Of a stretch of 64,000 bases of DNA, positions 46,167 to 55,728 are shown piece by piece. The notes under the pieces are model-generated. The model was not told where the DNA came from. It worked only from the letters and a program-made list of their open reading frames with translations, and did not search any database. Made by a program: the position numbers and the translations under genes. The DNA is from Paraburkholderia saeva. Lineage in GTDB: Bacteria > Pseudomonadota > Gammaproteobacteria > Burkholderiales > Burkholderiaceae. The stretch covers positions 496,001 to 560,000 of the forward strand of contig NZ_CAJQZC010000002.1 of assembly GCF_907164555.1 (NCBI RefSeq). The letters are read 5' to 3'. Numbering within the stretch: the first letter of the stretch is position 1; each line of letters starts with the position of its first letter.

Positions 46167-48725
46167 TCAGTCCTGCGGCCAGATTTCGCGGCTCACCGCC
46201 CTTACCGCCTGTGCCGAATCGAGCGCGAGCGCATCCTGGGCGCGCTGACGGCACAGCTGATAATCGAGTTTGCGCACCCGCGCCTTGATGCCCGGCACCG
46301 ACACCGGATCCACCGAAAGCTCGGTCACGCCAAGGCCGACGAGGAGCGGCACCGCGAGCGGGTCCCCCGCCAGTGCGCCGCAGACGCCCACCCACTTGCC
46401 ATGCTTTTCCGCGCCCTTCACGGTGGCGTCGATGAGACGCAGCACCGCCGGATGCAGACCGTCCGACTGTGCAGCGAGGTCCGGCTGGCAGCGATCCATG
46501 GCGAGCGTGTATTGCGTGAGGTCATTGGTACCGATCGACAGAAAATCCGCGTGCTGCGAAAGCTGGTCGGCGAGCAGCGCCGCAGACGGCACTTCGATCA
46601 TCACGCCGACCTCGATCGCGTCCGTGCGGCCCGCTTCGCGCGCGAGTTCGTCGATACGCTTGCGCAGGCGGATCAGCTCGCCCGCATCGGTGACCATCGG
46701 CAACAGGATGCGCACCGCGCCGACCGGGCGCACGGCGAGCAGGCCGCGCAGCTGGTCGTCGAGGAGATCCGGGCGGACCTGCGCCAGACGGATGCCGCGC
46801 AGGCCGAGCGCCGGGTTCGTTTCCGGCGGCAGCGTCAGGTAATCGACTTCCTTGTCCGCGCCCACGTCGAGCGTGCGGATGATCGCGGTACGGCCGCCAA
46901 GCGCATCGACGATCGTCTGATAACTCTCGCGATGGTCATCGACATTCGGCGCGGCCTGCCGGTGAATGAACAGCAATTCCGTGCGCAGCAGACCGATGGC
47001 GTCTGCGCCGTTTTCGACGGCAGTCTTTGCGTCATCGAGCGTCGCAATGTTGGCGGCGACTTCGATCGCACGACCGTCGTTGGTTGCGGCTGCCTGCTGC
47101 GACGTGCGACGGTTCGCTTCGCGCACGCCAGCCAGACGCTGACGCTCGGTGCGCGCACGTTCGACGTCGAGCGCGGTCGGCGCGTGTTCGAGACGGCCAG
47201 CGCCTGCGTCGACCACAACCTGCGTGCCTTCTGGCACCGCGAAGAGCGCATCGCCCACCGCGACCAGCGCAGGAATGCCGATCTGGCGCGCGATGATCGC
47301 AGCGTGCGACGTCGCGCCGCCGCGCGCCATCAGAAGCGCCGTAACGCGCGTGCGATCGAGCGACGACAGATCCGACGGTGTGAATTCTTCTGCGACGAGC
47401 ACCGCTTCGTCCGGCAACTCGCGCGCCGTGTTGTTCGAATAGCCGAGTTCCCGCAGCACACGTTTTTCGATATCACGCAGATCAGCCGCGCGTTCGGCGA
47501 GCAGTGCGTCGTCGATGTTGGCGAGCACCGCGATCTGCGCGCGGATCGCCGAGCGCCACGCGAAGCCCGCGCTCTTGCCGAGGCTGATCAGATCGCGCGC
47601 GGCGTCGAGGAGCGTCGGATCTTCGAGCAGCACACGATGCACGGCGAAAATACCCGCTTCGCCGACCGCGCCGCGTTGCGACGCTTCGCGCACCGTCTTG
47701 TTCAGTTCTGCGTCGATGCTGGCAAGCGCCTTGTCGAGCAGACGGCTTTCCGACGCCGACGTGCCGCTTGCTGCTTCCGGCGGATCGAGATCGGCGTCGT
47801 CCCAACGCACGATCGTGCCGACCGCGATGCCGGGCGCCGCGCACACGCCAGCCAGCGTGTTCGGCGCGAGCGGCGCGCCAGGGACGCGCGCAACCTGCTG
47901 CGGCGCAGGCGAGCTTTGACGCGCCGGTTTTTCTTCGACTTCACCGTGCGCTTCGCGCAGCAGTTCGTGCGCGACGGCTTCGACCGCCGCCGCGGCCTGC
48001 GGACCGACGCCAAGAATCTCGACCGTCGCGCCTTCGCCAGCGCCCAGCCCGAGCAGACCGACGACGCTCTCGATCGCCGACTTGCGTCCTTCGTAGCGGA
48101 TCTCGACGCGCGCATCGAAACCACGCGCCGCTTCGCGGGCACGCGCGGCCGGCCGTGCATGCAGACCGCCAGCGTGCGCGAGCGTGATCTGCTGGCGCGA
48201 CTCTTCGGTGACGTGGGTCGCCTGACGTGATGCTTCGGCCGCAGCGCCTCCTCGGGCACGCAGCGTGAAGAGCGGGCTTTCGCCGGCCTTCAGCATGCCC
48301 GCAACCGGACGCTCGACGATTTCGAACGCATCGGAGTTCGCAATCGCGATCACCGAAACGAGGCTCGGCGCCGTCGATGCGACATAGTCCAGATCGAATT
48401 CGATCAGCACGTCGCCGGTACGGACCGTCGCACCTTGCGGCACCTTCGGCGTGAAACCCTTGCCGGCCAGCTCGACTGTATCGATACCGATATGCAGCAG
48501 GATTTCGGCGCCCTGGGCGGTGGTCAGCGTCAGTGCGTGACCGGTGCGCGCGAGATGCATGACCACGCCGTCACACGGCGCAACCAGCCGGCCGACGAGC
48601 GGATCGATACCGATGCCGTCGCCAAACATGCCGCCGGAAAACACCGGGTCGGGTACGTCGGCCAGCGGCACGACCGGGCCGGTCAACGGCGCGAGCAACA
48701 CTACAGGGCCTTGGGATTGGCTCAT
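46167..48725 (-). CDS. nagF: PTS fusion protein EIIA-HPr-EI
   Basis: Feeds phosphate from PEP to the NagE EIIB domain. The 852-residue protein has a Glc-type EIIA (about 1-160; His63 in TGHALTL and His78 in EILLHIGID), an HPr domain (about 180-265; His189 in HAGGLHARPA, Ser220 at the regulatory position), and Enzyme I (about 290-850) with His474 in GGATSHAAIIA, DVGADKEVDYL, GTNDLTQYTLAMDR and GVCGALAGDP. The start ATG 48725 (MSQSQGPVVLL) has AGGAG nine bases upstream. One self-contained fusion makes the GlcNAc route independent of the general PTS. Confidence 0.95.
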   Translation of the reverse strand: MSQSQGPVVLLAPLTGPVVPLADVPDPVFSGGMFGDGIGIDPLVGRLVAPCDGVVMHLARTGHALTLTTAQGAEILLHIGIDTVELAGKGFTPKVPQGATVRTGDVLIEFDLDYVASTAPSLVSVIAIANSDAFEIVERPVAGMLKAGESPLFTLRARGGAAAEASRQATHVTEESRQQITLAHAGGLHARPAARAREAARGFDARVEIRYEGRKSAIESVVGLLGLGAGEGATVEILGVGPQAAAAVEAVAHELLREAHGEVEEKPARQSSPAPQQVARVPGAPLAPNTLAGVCAAPGIAVGTIVRWDDADLDPPEAASGTSASESRLLDKALASIDAELNKTVREASQRGAVGEAGIFAVHRVLLEDPTLLDAARDLISLGKSAGFAWRSAIRAQIAVLANIDDALLAERAADLRDIEKRVLRELGYSNNTARELPDEAVLVAEEFTPSDLSSLDRTRVTALLMARGGATSHAAIIARQIGIPALVAVGDALFAVPEGTQVVVDAGAGRLEHAPTALDVERARTERQRLAGVREANRRTSQQAAATNDGRAIEVAANIATLDDAKTAVENGADAIGLLRTELLFIHRQAAPNVDDHRESYQTIVDALGGRTAIIRTLDVGADKEVDYLTLPPETNPALGLRGIRLAQVRPDLLDDQLRGLLAVRPVGAVRILLPMVTDAGELIRLRKRIDELAREAGRTDAIEVGVMIEVPSAALLADQLSQHADFLSIGTNDLTQYTLAMDRCQPDLAAQSDGLHPAVLRLIDATVKGAEKHGKWVGVCGALAGDPLAVPLLVGLGVTELSVDPVSVPGIKARVRKLDYQLCRQRAQDALALDSAQAVRAVSREIWPQD

Positions 48726-48764
48726 TAAACGGGACTCCTCAACACGTCGCATCTGATAGCTCGA

Positions 48765-49781
48765 TCAGTGAGTTTCGGTGACTTTATTCAGATGGCGCGG
48801 CGCATCGGGATTGCGTCCGCGAGCGGCGGCAAGTCCGTCGGCCATCACATAAAAGGAAAGAATCGCGGCGACCGGATTGAGCGCCGGATGATCAGTGGAG
48901 ACGAGCGGCAACGTCGCTTCCGGCACGTCGGCCGGCGCGGCGAGCAGCACGTGTGCGCCGCGCGCCTGCATGTCGCGCGCAAGCTGGATGAGGCCGGCCT
49001 GTTCGGGACCGCGCGGCGCGAAAACCAGCAGCGGATAGTCGCGGTCGATCAGTTCCATCGGACCGTGACGCACTTCCGCGCTCGAAAACGCTTCAGCCTG
49101 GATGCCCGACGTTTCCTTCAGCTTCAGCGCCGCTTCCTGGGCGATCGCGAGGCCGAGCCCCCGGCCGATCACGATCATGCGCTCAACGCCGCGCAGTGCC
49201 TCGACGGCCTTCGTCCAGTCGAGCGCGCCGGCCTGGCGCAGCGCGTCAGGCAGCGTCTTCAGCGCGTTCAGCAATGCTGCGTCGCCCTGCCAGTGCGCGA
49301 CGAGCTGCGCCGACAACGCCAGCATCGCAATGTAGCTCTTGGTCGCGGCGACACTCAGTTCCGGGCCTGCCAGCAGCGGCAGATGAAACTCGCATGCGTC
49401 CGCGAGCGGCGACGACGGCGCGTTCACCGCGGCCACCGTCAGCGCACCCGCGTCGCGCAATGCGACCATCGTGCCGACGAGGTCCGGGCTCTTGCCCGAT
49501 TGGGAAAACGCGAGCGCGACCTGATCGCGCACCTTGAGCGGCGCCTGCTGCAGCGTCGCGACCGACATCGGAAGCGAGGCGACCGGCACGCCGAGACGGC
49601 TCATCGTCAGGCTGGCGAAGTAACTCGCTGCGTGGTCCGAGCTGCCGCGTGCGACCGTCAGCGCGACGTGACGCGGCAATTCCGCGAGTTTGCGCGCGAG
49701 GGCTTCGACACGCGACGTATCCGCAAGCTGTGCGGCGACCACGTCGGCGGACGCCAACGCTTCATCAAGCATATTCGACAA
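48765..49781 (-). CDS. nagB: SIS-domain glucosamine-6-phosphate deaminase (NagB-II type)
   Basis: Converts glucosamine 6-phosphate to fructose 6-phosphate and ammonia. The 338-residue protein has two SIS domains (about 30-180 and 195-335), the GSSDHAA and SQSGKSPD phosphate sites, and the VRHGPMELI active-site stretch near residue 240. This SIS family is unrelated to classical NagB and occurs in Shewanella and Burkholderia nag operons. Start chosen as TTG 49781: AAGGAG ends six bases upstream, while ATG 49772 would be 15 bases away. The start overlaps the nagA stop by 17 bases. Confidence 0.88.
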   Translation of the reverse strand: MSNMLDEALASADVVAAQLADTSRVEALARKLAELPRHVALTVARGSSDHAASYFASLTMSRLGVPVASLPMSVATLQQAPLKVRDQVALAFSQSGKSPDLVGTMVALRDAGALTVAAVNAPSSPLADACEFHLPLLAGPELSVAATKSYIAMLALSAQLVAHWQGDAALLNALKTLPDALRQAGALDWTKAVEALRGVERMIVIGRGLGLAIAQEAALKLKETSGIQAEAFSSAEVRHGPMELIDRDYPLLVFAPRGPEQAGLIQLARDMQARGAHVLLAAPADVPEATLPLVSTDHPALNPVAAILSFYVMADGLAAARGRNPDAPRHLNKVTETH

Positions 49782-50868
49782 TCGATTCTCCTTCGACGTA
49801 CGTTGCGGTCAACGCCAGTTCACGATCGAACACGACCACATCGGCCCATGCACCGCGCGCGATACGGCCGCGATCCTCGATGCCCAGGTAGTCGGCGGCG
49901 TAGCGCGACAGACGGTTTGAAACATCGGCCATCGGCAGGCCGAGCGAAACGAGGTTGCGCAGCGCCTGATCCATCGTCAGGGTGCTGCCGGCGAGCGTGC
50001 CGTCGGCGAGACGTACGCCGCCGAGACACTTCGTGACGTGCTGGCTGCCAAGGCGATATTCGCCATCCGGCATGCCGGTCGCCGACGTGCTGTCGGTCAC
50101 CACATACAGGCGCGGAATCGCGCGCATCGCGGCGCGGATCGCGCCCGGATGCACGTGCAGCAGGTCAGGGATGATTTCGGCGAACTCGGCGTGCGCGAGC
50201 GCGGCGCCGACGAGGCCAGGATTGCGGTGATGCAGCGGCGACATCGCGTTGAAGAGATGCGTGAAACCGCACGCGCCATGCTTGAGCGCGGCGACGGCGT
50301 CGTCGTACGTACCGAGCGAATGGCCGAGCTGCACACGCACGCCGCGCGCCGCCATCTCGCTGATGATGTCCATGTGGCCGGAGATTTCCGGCGCCAGCGT
50401 GACGACGCGGATCGGCGCGATCGACAGATACTTCAGCACCTCATCGAGCACGGCGGAGACGGCCGCGTCCGGCTGCGCGCCGAGCTTGCCGGGGTTGATG
50501 TACGGGCCTTCCAGATGCACGCCGAGCACACGGGCGCCGCCCGGCGTGCGCGTGACCGCCACGTCGCCGAGATTTGCGACGACGTTCATCAGCTCGTCGC
50601 GCGGCGCGGTCATCGTGGTCGCGAGCAGGCTCGTCGTGCCGAAGCGTGCATGCGTGCGGGTGATCGTCTCGATCGCGTTGCCGGCTTCCATCACGTCGGA
50701 GCCGCCGCCGCCATGCACGTGCAGATCGATGAAGCCTGGCAGGATGTACGGATCGTCGTTCTGCGAAGGATCGGCGCGCTCGCCTTTTAGCGACGTGATG
50801 CGGCCGTTTTCGAATTCGATCGTGCCGTTGATCCAGCCGTCGGTAGTGAGTATGTTTCCGGTCAGCAT
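49765..50868 (-). CDS. nagA: N-acetylglucosamine-6-phosphate deacetylase
   Basis: Removes acetate from GlcNAc-6-P. The protein is 367 residues with an amidohydrolase barrel: metal-binding GFIDLHVHGGGG near residue 50-61, GVHLEGPYINPGKLGA, HLFNAMSPLHHRNPG and VTDSTSATGMPDG with the catalytic Asp. ATG 50868 (MLTGNIL) matches related proteins; ATG 50901 would add 11 residues. Its 3' end overlaps the nagB start, so the products are probably made in a fixed ratio. Confidence 0.95.
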   Translation of the reverse strand: MLTGNILTTDGWINGTIEFENGRITSLKGERADPSQNDDPYILPGFIDLHVHGGGGSDVMEAGNAIETITRTHARFGTTSLLATTMTAPRDELMNVVANLGDVAVTRTPGGARVLGVHLEGPYINPGKLGAQPDAAVSAVLDEVLKYLSIAPIRVVTLAPEISGHMDIISEMAARGVRVQLGHSLGTYDDAVAALKHGACGFTHLFNAMSPLHHRNPGLVGAALAHAEFAEIIPDLLHVHPGAIRAAMRAIPRLYVVTDSTSATGMPDGEYRLGSQHVTKCLGGVRLADGTLAGSTLTMDQALRNLVSLGLPMADVSNRLSRYAADYLGIEDRGRIARGAWADVVVFDRELALTATYVEGESIVEYA

Positions 50869-50929
50869 GTGTCTCTCTGATGATGCGTCGTGCATTTTCA
50901 TGACTGCTCTGCCTGGTTCGTGTCCCGCG

Positions 50930-51664
50930 CTATTGCCGCAATTCGGCGACGAAGTCGTAGTAGTCGTCGCGGCAATAGGTGTCGGTGAGTTCGATCGCGC
51001 GCTGGTCGGCGCTGTAGCCGATGCGGGTGATCACGAGCAGCGCGGTGCGCGGCTCGATATCCATCAGGCCCGCGATCTCGCTCGTTGCGTTGACGGCCCG
51101 AAAGTGCTGCAACGCGCGGACCACGGCCATGCCGCGTTGCTCCAGATAGCTGTAAAGCGACAGGCCAAGCGCCTGCGGGTCCGGCACGATCGAGGCAGGC
51201 AGCGCCGAGTGTTCGACCGCCATGACGATGCCGTCGGCGCGGCGCAGACGCCGCAAGCTTGCAACCGACGCACCCGGCGACAGGCCGAGGTGCACGACTT
51301 CTTCGCGATTTGCCGAACGGATTTCGCGTTCGAGCCATACGGAATCGGGACGAAAGCCGCGCTGCTCCATCTTCTTCGTGAAACCCGTCAGACGGGAAAG
51401 CGGATCTTCGACGCGCGGCGTGATGAAACTGCCAGCGCCTCGCGCGCGGCGAATCAAACCCTGCTCGACGAGCAGTTCGATCGCCTTGCGGGCGGTGATG
51501 CGCGAAACGCCGATGGCGTCGGACAGCGTGCGCTCGGACGGCAACGCCTCGCCAGCCGACCAGACGCCGCAATGGATCGCCGTCGCGAGGTTGCGTGCGA
51601 GTTGCAGGTAGAGCGGCGTGACGTTACGCACGTCAGGCATCAGGGCGGACCAGCGAGTTTCCAT
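50930..51664 (-). CDS. nagR: GntR/HutC-family repressor of the nag operon
   Basis: A 244-residue regulator with an N-terminal winged helix-turn-helix (about 15-75; LPSERTLSDAIGVSRITARKAIELL) and a C-terminal UTRA effector domain (about 90-235; GFRPDSVWLEREIRS, YCRDDYYDFVAEL). It is of the NagR/DasR type, which respond to amino-sugar phosphates such as GlcN-6-P or GlcNAc-6-P. As the first gene of its own operon it probably represses itself. Two TGGTATTA motifs lie upstream as candidate half-sites. Confidence 0.88.
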   Translation of the reverse strand: METRWSALMPDVRNVTPLYLQLARNLATAIHCGVWSAGEALPSERTLSDAIGVSRITARKAIELLVEQGLIRRARGAGSFITPRVEDPLSRLTGFTKKMEQRGFRPDSVWLEREIRSANREEVVHLGLSPGASVASLRRLRRADGIVMAVEHSALPASIVPDPQALGLSLYSYLEQRGMAVVRALQHFRAVNATSEIAGLMDIEPRTALLVITRIGYSADQRAIELTDTYCRDDYYDFVAELRQ

Positions 51665-52049
51665 GGGGCTCCGGCGGGCGGGGACGAGAGCGCGGCTGCT
51701 TGAAAGTGGAGCCCATTATATAACCAACATAATACCAGTCAAACCACACTGATTCTGGTTCAAACAGTTCGACTAATCAATTGATAATAAAAGGTTTTAT
51801 GGCCGGTTTACGGGTATTTTGGTGATGATGACGAGCCCAGGACATACCCGTATTGGGGGTCGTTTGATGGGTCGAAGCAGCCCAACTGGTCCGCTCAAGG
51901 GGAGCCCACTCCACATGAAATACATACCTCTTTAATACCACCCCTCGCGTATCGGCCATGCCCAGCTTTTGACCCGGATTTGTATAAGGGACGGATTCAG
52001 AGATAGAGTGGCGGCTTGATCGTCGTAAAGAACGACGGGGGAGCTTACG
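51665..52049. promoter_or_regulatory. Intergenic region nagR / MarR with repeated motifs
   Basis: No gene is seen. Two copies of a composite occur on the plus strand: GGAGCCCA (51708-51715) with TAATACCA 22 bp on (51730-51737), and GGAGCCCA (51901-51908) with TAATACCA 32 bp on (51933-51940). The distance differs by 10 bp, one helical turn. Read from the nagR side, TAATACCA is TGGTATTA. ACCAGT (51735-51740) and ACTGGT (51885-51890) are a further inverted pair. The A/T-rich part near 51716-51730 is probably the nag promoter. Confidence 0.5.
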
Positions 52050-52505
52050 TTGACCGATTCCGCGGTGCTGCAGCGCGCTCAGGCCGTGCGCCATTTCAAC
52101 CGTTTCTACACAAAGCACATCGGCGCGCTGCACGAGCGTCTGCAGAAAAGCCCGTTCTCGCTGACCGAAGTGCGTGTGCTGCGCGAATTGTTGCGTGGCC
52201 GATCGGATACCGCAGCGGCGCTCGCCCGCACGCTGGGCCTCGACAGCGGCTATCTGAGCCGCCTGCTCACAAGCTTCGAACGTCGCGACCTGATTTCCCG
52301 CCGCCCGTCTGACGCTGACGCACGCCAGTCGATTCTCAGGCTGACGGACGCAGGCCGCGCAGCCTACGAACCCCTCGACGAAGCCGCCAACGAAGAGGTG
52401 TGCGCGCAGCTATCGAGGCTCGATCCGGCGCAGCAGGAACAGCTTGTCGCAGCGATGCAGCTGATCGAACGGCTGCTCGGGAGCGAGATCCCGAACGGCG
52501 GATGA
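52050..52505 (+). CDS. MarR-family transcriptional regulator
   Basis: A 151-residue winged helix protein. SLTEVRVLRELLRG, AAALARTLGLDSGYLSRLLTSFERRDLISRRPS and the wing DADARQSILRLTDAGRA are MarR features. The start is TTG 52050 with GGGGGAG at 52036-52042 eight bases upstream. Its ligand and targets are unknown. It is transcribed away from the nag operon and is followed by a terminator, so it is probably monocistronic and may regulate something nearby. Confidence 0.85.
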   Translation: MTDSAVLQRAQAVRHFNRFYTKHIGALHERLQKSPFSLTEVRVLRELLRGRSDTAAALARTLGLDSGYLSRLLTSFERRDLISRRPSDADARQSILRLTDAGRAAYEPLDEAANEEVCAQLSRLDPAQQEQLVAAMQLIERLLGSEIPNGG

Positions 52506-52526
52506 CCCGCGACTTCAAAGGCAACA

Positions 52527-52558
52527 AAAAAGCGCCATGGTTGCCCATGGCGCTTTTG
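52527..52558. terminator. Bidirectional terminator between marR and metQ
   Basis: AAAAGCGCCATGG, loop TTGC, CCATGGCGCTTTT: a perfect symmetrical stem with A and T tracts. Confidence 0.9.
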
Positions 52559-52614
52559 CTTGCAGCAGGATATTGCGAACCAGGTGATCGCCTGATCGCC
52601 CGCAAATCAGCGAA

Positions 52615-53427
52615 TCAGAACGACGGCACCACCGATCCCTTGAACTCGGTCTTGATGAACTGACGCACGTCTTCCGACTGATACGCAGCCACCAGCTTCT
52701 TCACCCACGGCTTGTCCTTGTCCTGCGTGCGCACGGCGATCAGGTTCGCGTACGGGCTATGGATGTCTTCGAGCGCGATCGCATCTTTGCCCGGCTGCAG
52801 GCCGGCGGCAAGTGCGAAGTTCGTGTTGATCGCGGCGGCGTCGACGTCCGACAGCGAACGCGGCAGTTGCGCCGCGTCCAGTTCGATCAGCTTCACCTTC
52901 TTCGGATTGTCGGCCACGTCGAGCGGCGTGGCGTTGTTGCCGTTCGTGCCCGCGCCGGCCTTCAGCTTGATGACGCCCTGCGACTGCAGCAACAGCAGCG
53001 CGCGGTTTTCGTTCGACGGATCGTTCGGCACCGCCACCTTCGCACCTTGCGGCAGGTCCTTCACCGACTTCAGCTTCTTCGAATAGATGCCGAGCGGCGA
53101 GATGTACGTGAGGCCGGCGGTCACGATCCTGTAGCCGCGCTGTTTGACCTGGCTGTCGAGGTAGGGCTGATGCTGGAAGCTGTTGGCGTCGAGGTCGCCT
53201 GCGTCGAGCGCCGCGTTCGGCTGTACGTAGTCGTTGAATTCGACAACCTTCACGTTCAGGCCGTCGCGCTTCGCGACTTTCTGGACGACCGCCCAGATCT
53301 GCGCGTCGGGGCCGCTGATCGTGCCGACCTTGATGACCTTGTCATCGGCGTGGGCGGCGAAGCTGGTCGCGAATGCGGCCGTGGCGAGAACGGCGGAGAG
53401 GGTTTTGAGGAGAGTTCTACGCTGCAT
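52615..53427 (-). CDS. metQ: MetQ/NlpA family substrate-binding protein
   Basis: Periplasmic binding protein for D- or L-methionine ABC transport. The 270-residue precursor has a signal peptide (MQRRTLLKTLSAVLATAAFA, then TSFAAHA-DDK) without a lipobox Cys, and the mature NlpA motifs KVGTISGPDAQIWAVV and NSFQHQPYLD, with GIYSKKLKSVKDLPQGAKVAVPND. The start ATG 53427 removes a long Arg-rich extension upstream. No metN or metI gene is adjacent, so the partner ABC transporter must be elsewhere. Palindromic sequences lie 60-90 bp upstream. Confidence 0.88.
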   Translation of the reverse strand: MQRRTLLKTLSAVLATAAFATSFAAHADDKVIKVGTISGPDAQIWAVVQKVAKRDGLNVKVVEFNDYVQPNAALDAGDLDANSFQHQPYLDSQVKQRGYRIVTAGLTYISPLGIYSKKLKSVKDLPQGAKVAVPNDPSNENRALLLLQSQGVIKLKAGAGTNGNNATPLDVADNPKKVKLIELDAAQLPRSLSDVDAAAINTNFALAAGLQPGKDAIALEDIHSPYANLIAVRTQDKDKPWVKKLVAAYQSEDVRQFIKTEFKGSVVPSF

Positions 53428-53672
53428 GGATTTCCCGATTGTGTTGCGTTGATTCAACTTCGATAGTTCGCGAGAGGCGCGCCGGGACTGTCTTTTGACT
53501 GTGCAGTCCACTGGACCGCAAATGGTCTCATACGCCTCGCGCGAAGGGAAATAACGCGATGGCATATGGGTATGCGGGGTTTTGCAGGCTTGATGAAACG
53601 ATATGAGCGTGGAATGCGGAGACGGGAAGCGGGCCGCCGGTTCGCCGGCGGCCCGTCAGGGTGAGGGGTGAA
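53428..53672 (-). promoter_or_regulatory. metQ upstream region with stacked palindromes
   Basis: GACTG-TG-CAGTC (53497-53508) and the 11-bp palindrome GTCCA-C-TGGAC (53506-53516) share three bases, and GGACTG (53485-53490) can pair with CAGTCC. This cluster, 58-90 bp before the metQ ATG, could be an operator or an RNA structure. A 10-bp hairpin at 53631-53654 (GGGCCGCCGG/CCGGCGGCCC) lies after the chemoreceptor gene and may end it, although no T run follows. Confidence 0.45.
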
Positions 53673-55484
53673 TCAGAACGTCGTCCAGTCGTCGCCTGGA
53701 GAGGTCGCTCTCGCGACAATTGCGTCGACCGAAGACTTCGCGGAGGCGGCCGTCTCGCGGGCCGTTGCGGCGCCGTCGTCGGGGGCCGTTCGTTTAGGTG
53801 ACGAAGTTTCGCCGGCGATAGCAGGCTTTGCTGCTGCGGTTGTTGTGCCCGCACGCGCAGACGGGGTGGCACGGGTTGTCGACGACTGCAGCGTGCGCGC
53901 CGCGATACGCGCGGATGGCTCGACACGGCCAGCCGGCTCTTCGACCCGGAACGCGCTCAGGGTATCGTGCAGCCGCGCCGCCTGATCCTGCAGCGAAGCC
54001 GCGCCGGCCGCGGCTTCCTCGACGAGCGCCGCGTTTTGTTGCGTGACTTCGTCCATCTGCGTGACCGCGCGGCCGACCTGCGAGATGCCGCTGCTCTGCT
54101 CTTCAGATGCCGCAGCGATCTCACCCATGATGTCGGTCACCCGACGCACGGCCTGCAGGATTTCGCCCATCGTCGTGCCGGCCTGGCCGACAAGCTCCGA
54201 GCCGTTGTGCACCCGTTCCACGGAGTCGCCGATCAGCTGCTTGATTTCCTTCGCCGCGGTCGCCGACCGTTGCGCGAGGCTTCGCACTTCGCCGGCCACG
54301 ACTGCGAATCCGCGCCCCTGCTCACCCGCGCGCGCCGCCTCGACTGCGGCGTTCAGCGCGAGAATGTTGGTCTGGAACGCAATGCCCTCGATCACGCCGA
54401 TGATGTCGGAAATCTTGTGCGAGCTTTCATTGATCTCGCTCATCGTACCGATCACGCGGCTCACCACGTCATTGCCGCGCGTCGCGATGTCGGATGCGTT
54501 GTGCGCGAGTCCGCTCGCCTGACGCGCGTTGTCGGCGTTCTGTTTCACCGTCGCCGTCAGCTCTTCCATGCTCGCGGCCGTTTCCTGCAGCGATGCGGCC
54601 TGCTGTTCCGTGCGCTGCGACAGGTCGCTGTTGCCGGCCGCGATCTGCTGCGTCGCCGATGCGATCGATTCCGCCGAGTGACGAATCTCGCCGATCGTCC
54701 GTTGCAGACGCGCCTGCATCTGGTTCATCGCGGCCATCATGCTGGTGGTGTCGTTGGCGCGCAGTACGACCGTCTGCGTCAGGTCACCCTGTGCGATGCT
54801 CGCCGCCAGATGCGCCGCGGCCTCCGGCTCGCCACCCAGACTGCCGCGCACGTTGCGGATGATCAGCACCATCGCAAGTGAAATCACCGCGCCGATCACG
54901 AGCACGACGATCAGGTGACCGAGCAGCGTCTCGTAGTAAGTCGTGTCGATGTCACGGATAAAGACGCCGCTCGTGATGTTCCAGTCCCACGGCGCGAAGC
55001 GCACCACGTAGCTGATCTTCGGAACCGCCGTTTCGCTGTGCGGCAGGCGCCCGCGATACTCGGCGAAACCGCGGCCGGTGGCCTTCGCCGCATCGACGAG
55101 CGCAACGTAGAGCAGCTTGCCGTCGGGATCCTTGAAGTCGCCGACGGGTTTGCCGTTCATCTGAGGCAGCGTAGGATGCATCAGCACGGTCGGCTTCGAA
55201 TCCATCACGAAGAGGTAACCGGATTCGCCATAACGCATCGTCGCGAGACGCGCGAGCGCTTCGCGCTGCGCATCGGCTTCCGTCAGCTTGCCGCTTTGAA
55301 CCACCGCGTAATAACCGTTGACGACACCCTGCGCCGCCTCGACGAGATTCACCATACCGGCCTTGCGCTCGGCGAGCATCATGCCGCGCGTCTCGACCGC
55401 GCTCCATAGCCCGACGCCCAGCAACCCCAGCCATACGAGCGCAAGCGACATCCACAGCTTGCGGTTCAGACTCATCCTGCTCAT
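53673..55484 (-). CDS. Methyl-accepting chemotaxis protein
   Basis: A 603-residue chemoreceptor: transmembrane helix 1 (about 10-30), a periplasmic sCache_2-type domain (about 35-185; [20 protein letters not shown]), transmembrane helix 2 (about 190-212), HAMP (about 213-265) and a signalling coiled coil whose tip is [36 protein letters not shown]. The C-terminus DDWTTF resembles the CheR/CheB tether NWETF. sCache_2 domains often sense small carboxylates, but the ligand is unknown. It is not near other che genes. ATG 55484 removes an unlikely extension. Confidence 0.93.
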   Translation of the reverse strand: MSRMSLNRKLWMSLALVWLGLLGVGLWSAVETRGMMLAERKAGMVNLVEAAQGVVNGYYAVVQSGKLTEADAQREALARLATMRYGESGYLFVMDSKPTVLMHPTLPQMNGKPVGDFKDPDGKLLYVALVDAAKATGRGFAEYRGRLPHSETAVPKISYVVRFAPWDWNITSGVFIRDIDTTYYETLLGHLIVVLVIGAVISLAMVLIIRNVRGSLGGEPEAAAHLAASIAQGDLTQTVVLRANDTTSMMAAMNQMQARLQRTIGEIRHSAESIASATQQIAAGNSDLSQRTEQQAASLQETAASMEELTATVKQNADNARQASGLAHNASDIATRGNDVVSRVIGTMSEINESSHKISDIIGVIEGIAFQTNILALNAAVEAARAGEQGRGFAVVAGEVRSLAQRSATAAKEIKQLIGDSVERVHNGSELVGQAGTTMGEILQAVRRVTDIMGEIAAASEEQSSGISQVGRAVTQMDEVTQQNAALVEEAAAGAASLQDQAARLHDTLSAFRVEEPAGRVEPSARIAARTLQSSTTRATPSARAGTTTAAAKPAIAGETSSPKRTAPDDGAATARETAASAKSSVDAIVARATSPGDDWTTF

Positions 55485-55728
55485 TGTGTTGGTCTCTTTC
55501 GTGTGGTTTCTTTCGGTTCGCGACCATCCCCGCCTTTTGGGCGCAAACGATTGCAGGCTGTATAACGGCTGAACCCTCAGCCAACTTGAGACAAAAAGGG
55601 CCACACCCTAAACGGCCGCGACGAGAGCCGCTATGGCCTTGATGCAGCGCTGCGGTTGCCGGGTTTCGCGCTGGACGATAATCTCGATGGATCGGCGGGT
55701 TGCGCCGGGCAATTCTTCAGGGACTTCC
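55485..55728. other. Divergent intergenic region chemoreceptor / yciI
   Basis: About 244 bases between two divergent genes. Promoters for both must lie here, but I could not pick out a convincing hexamer pair. No extra gene is supported. Confidence 0.5.

Noticed and set aside
46068..48230. 720-codon open frame opposite nagF
   Set aside because: Antisense shadow with Arg-rich composition; nagF has all PTS motifs and normal start signals.
53631..53654. Strong hairpin after the chemoreceptor gene as a rho-independent terminator
   Set aside because: Ten-bp perfect stem but no T run on either strand; left as a possible processing or Rho-related structure.
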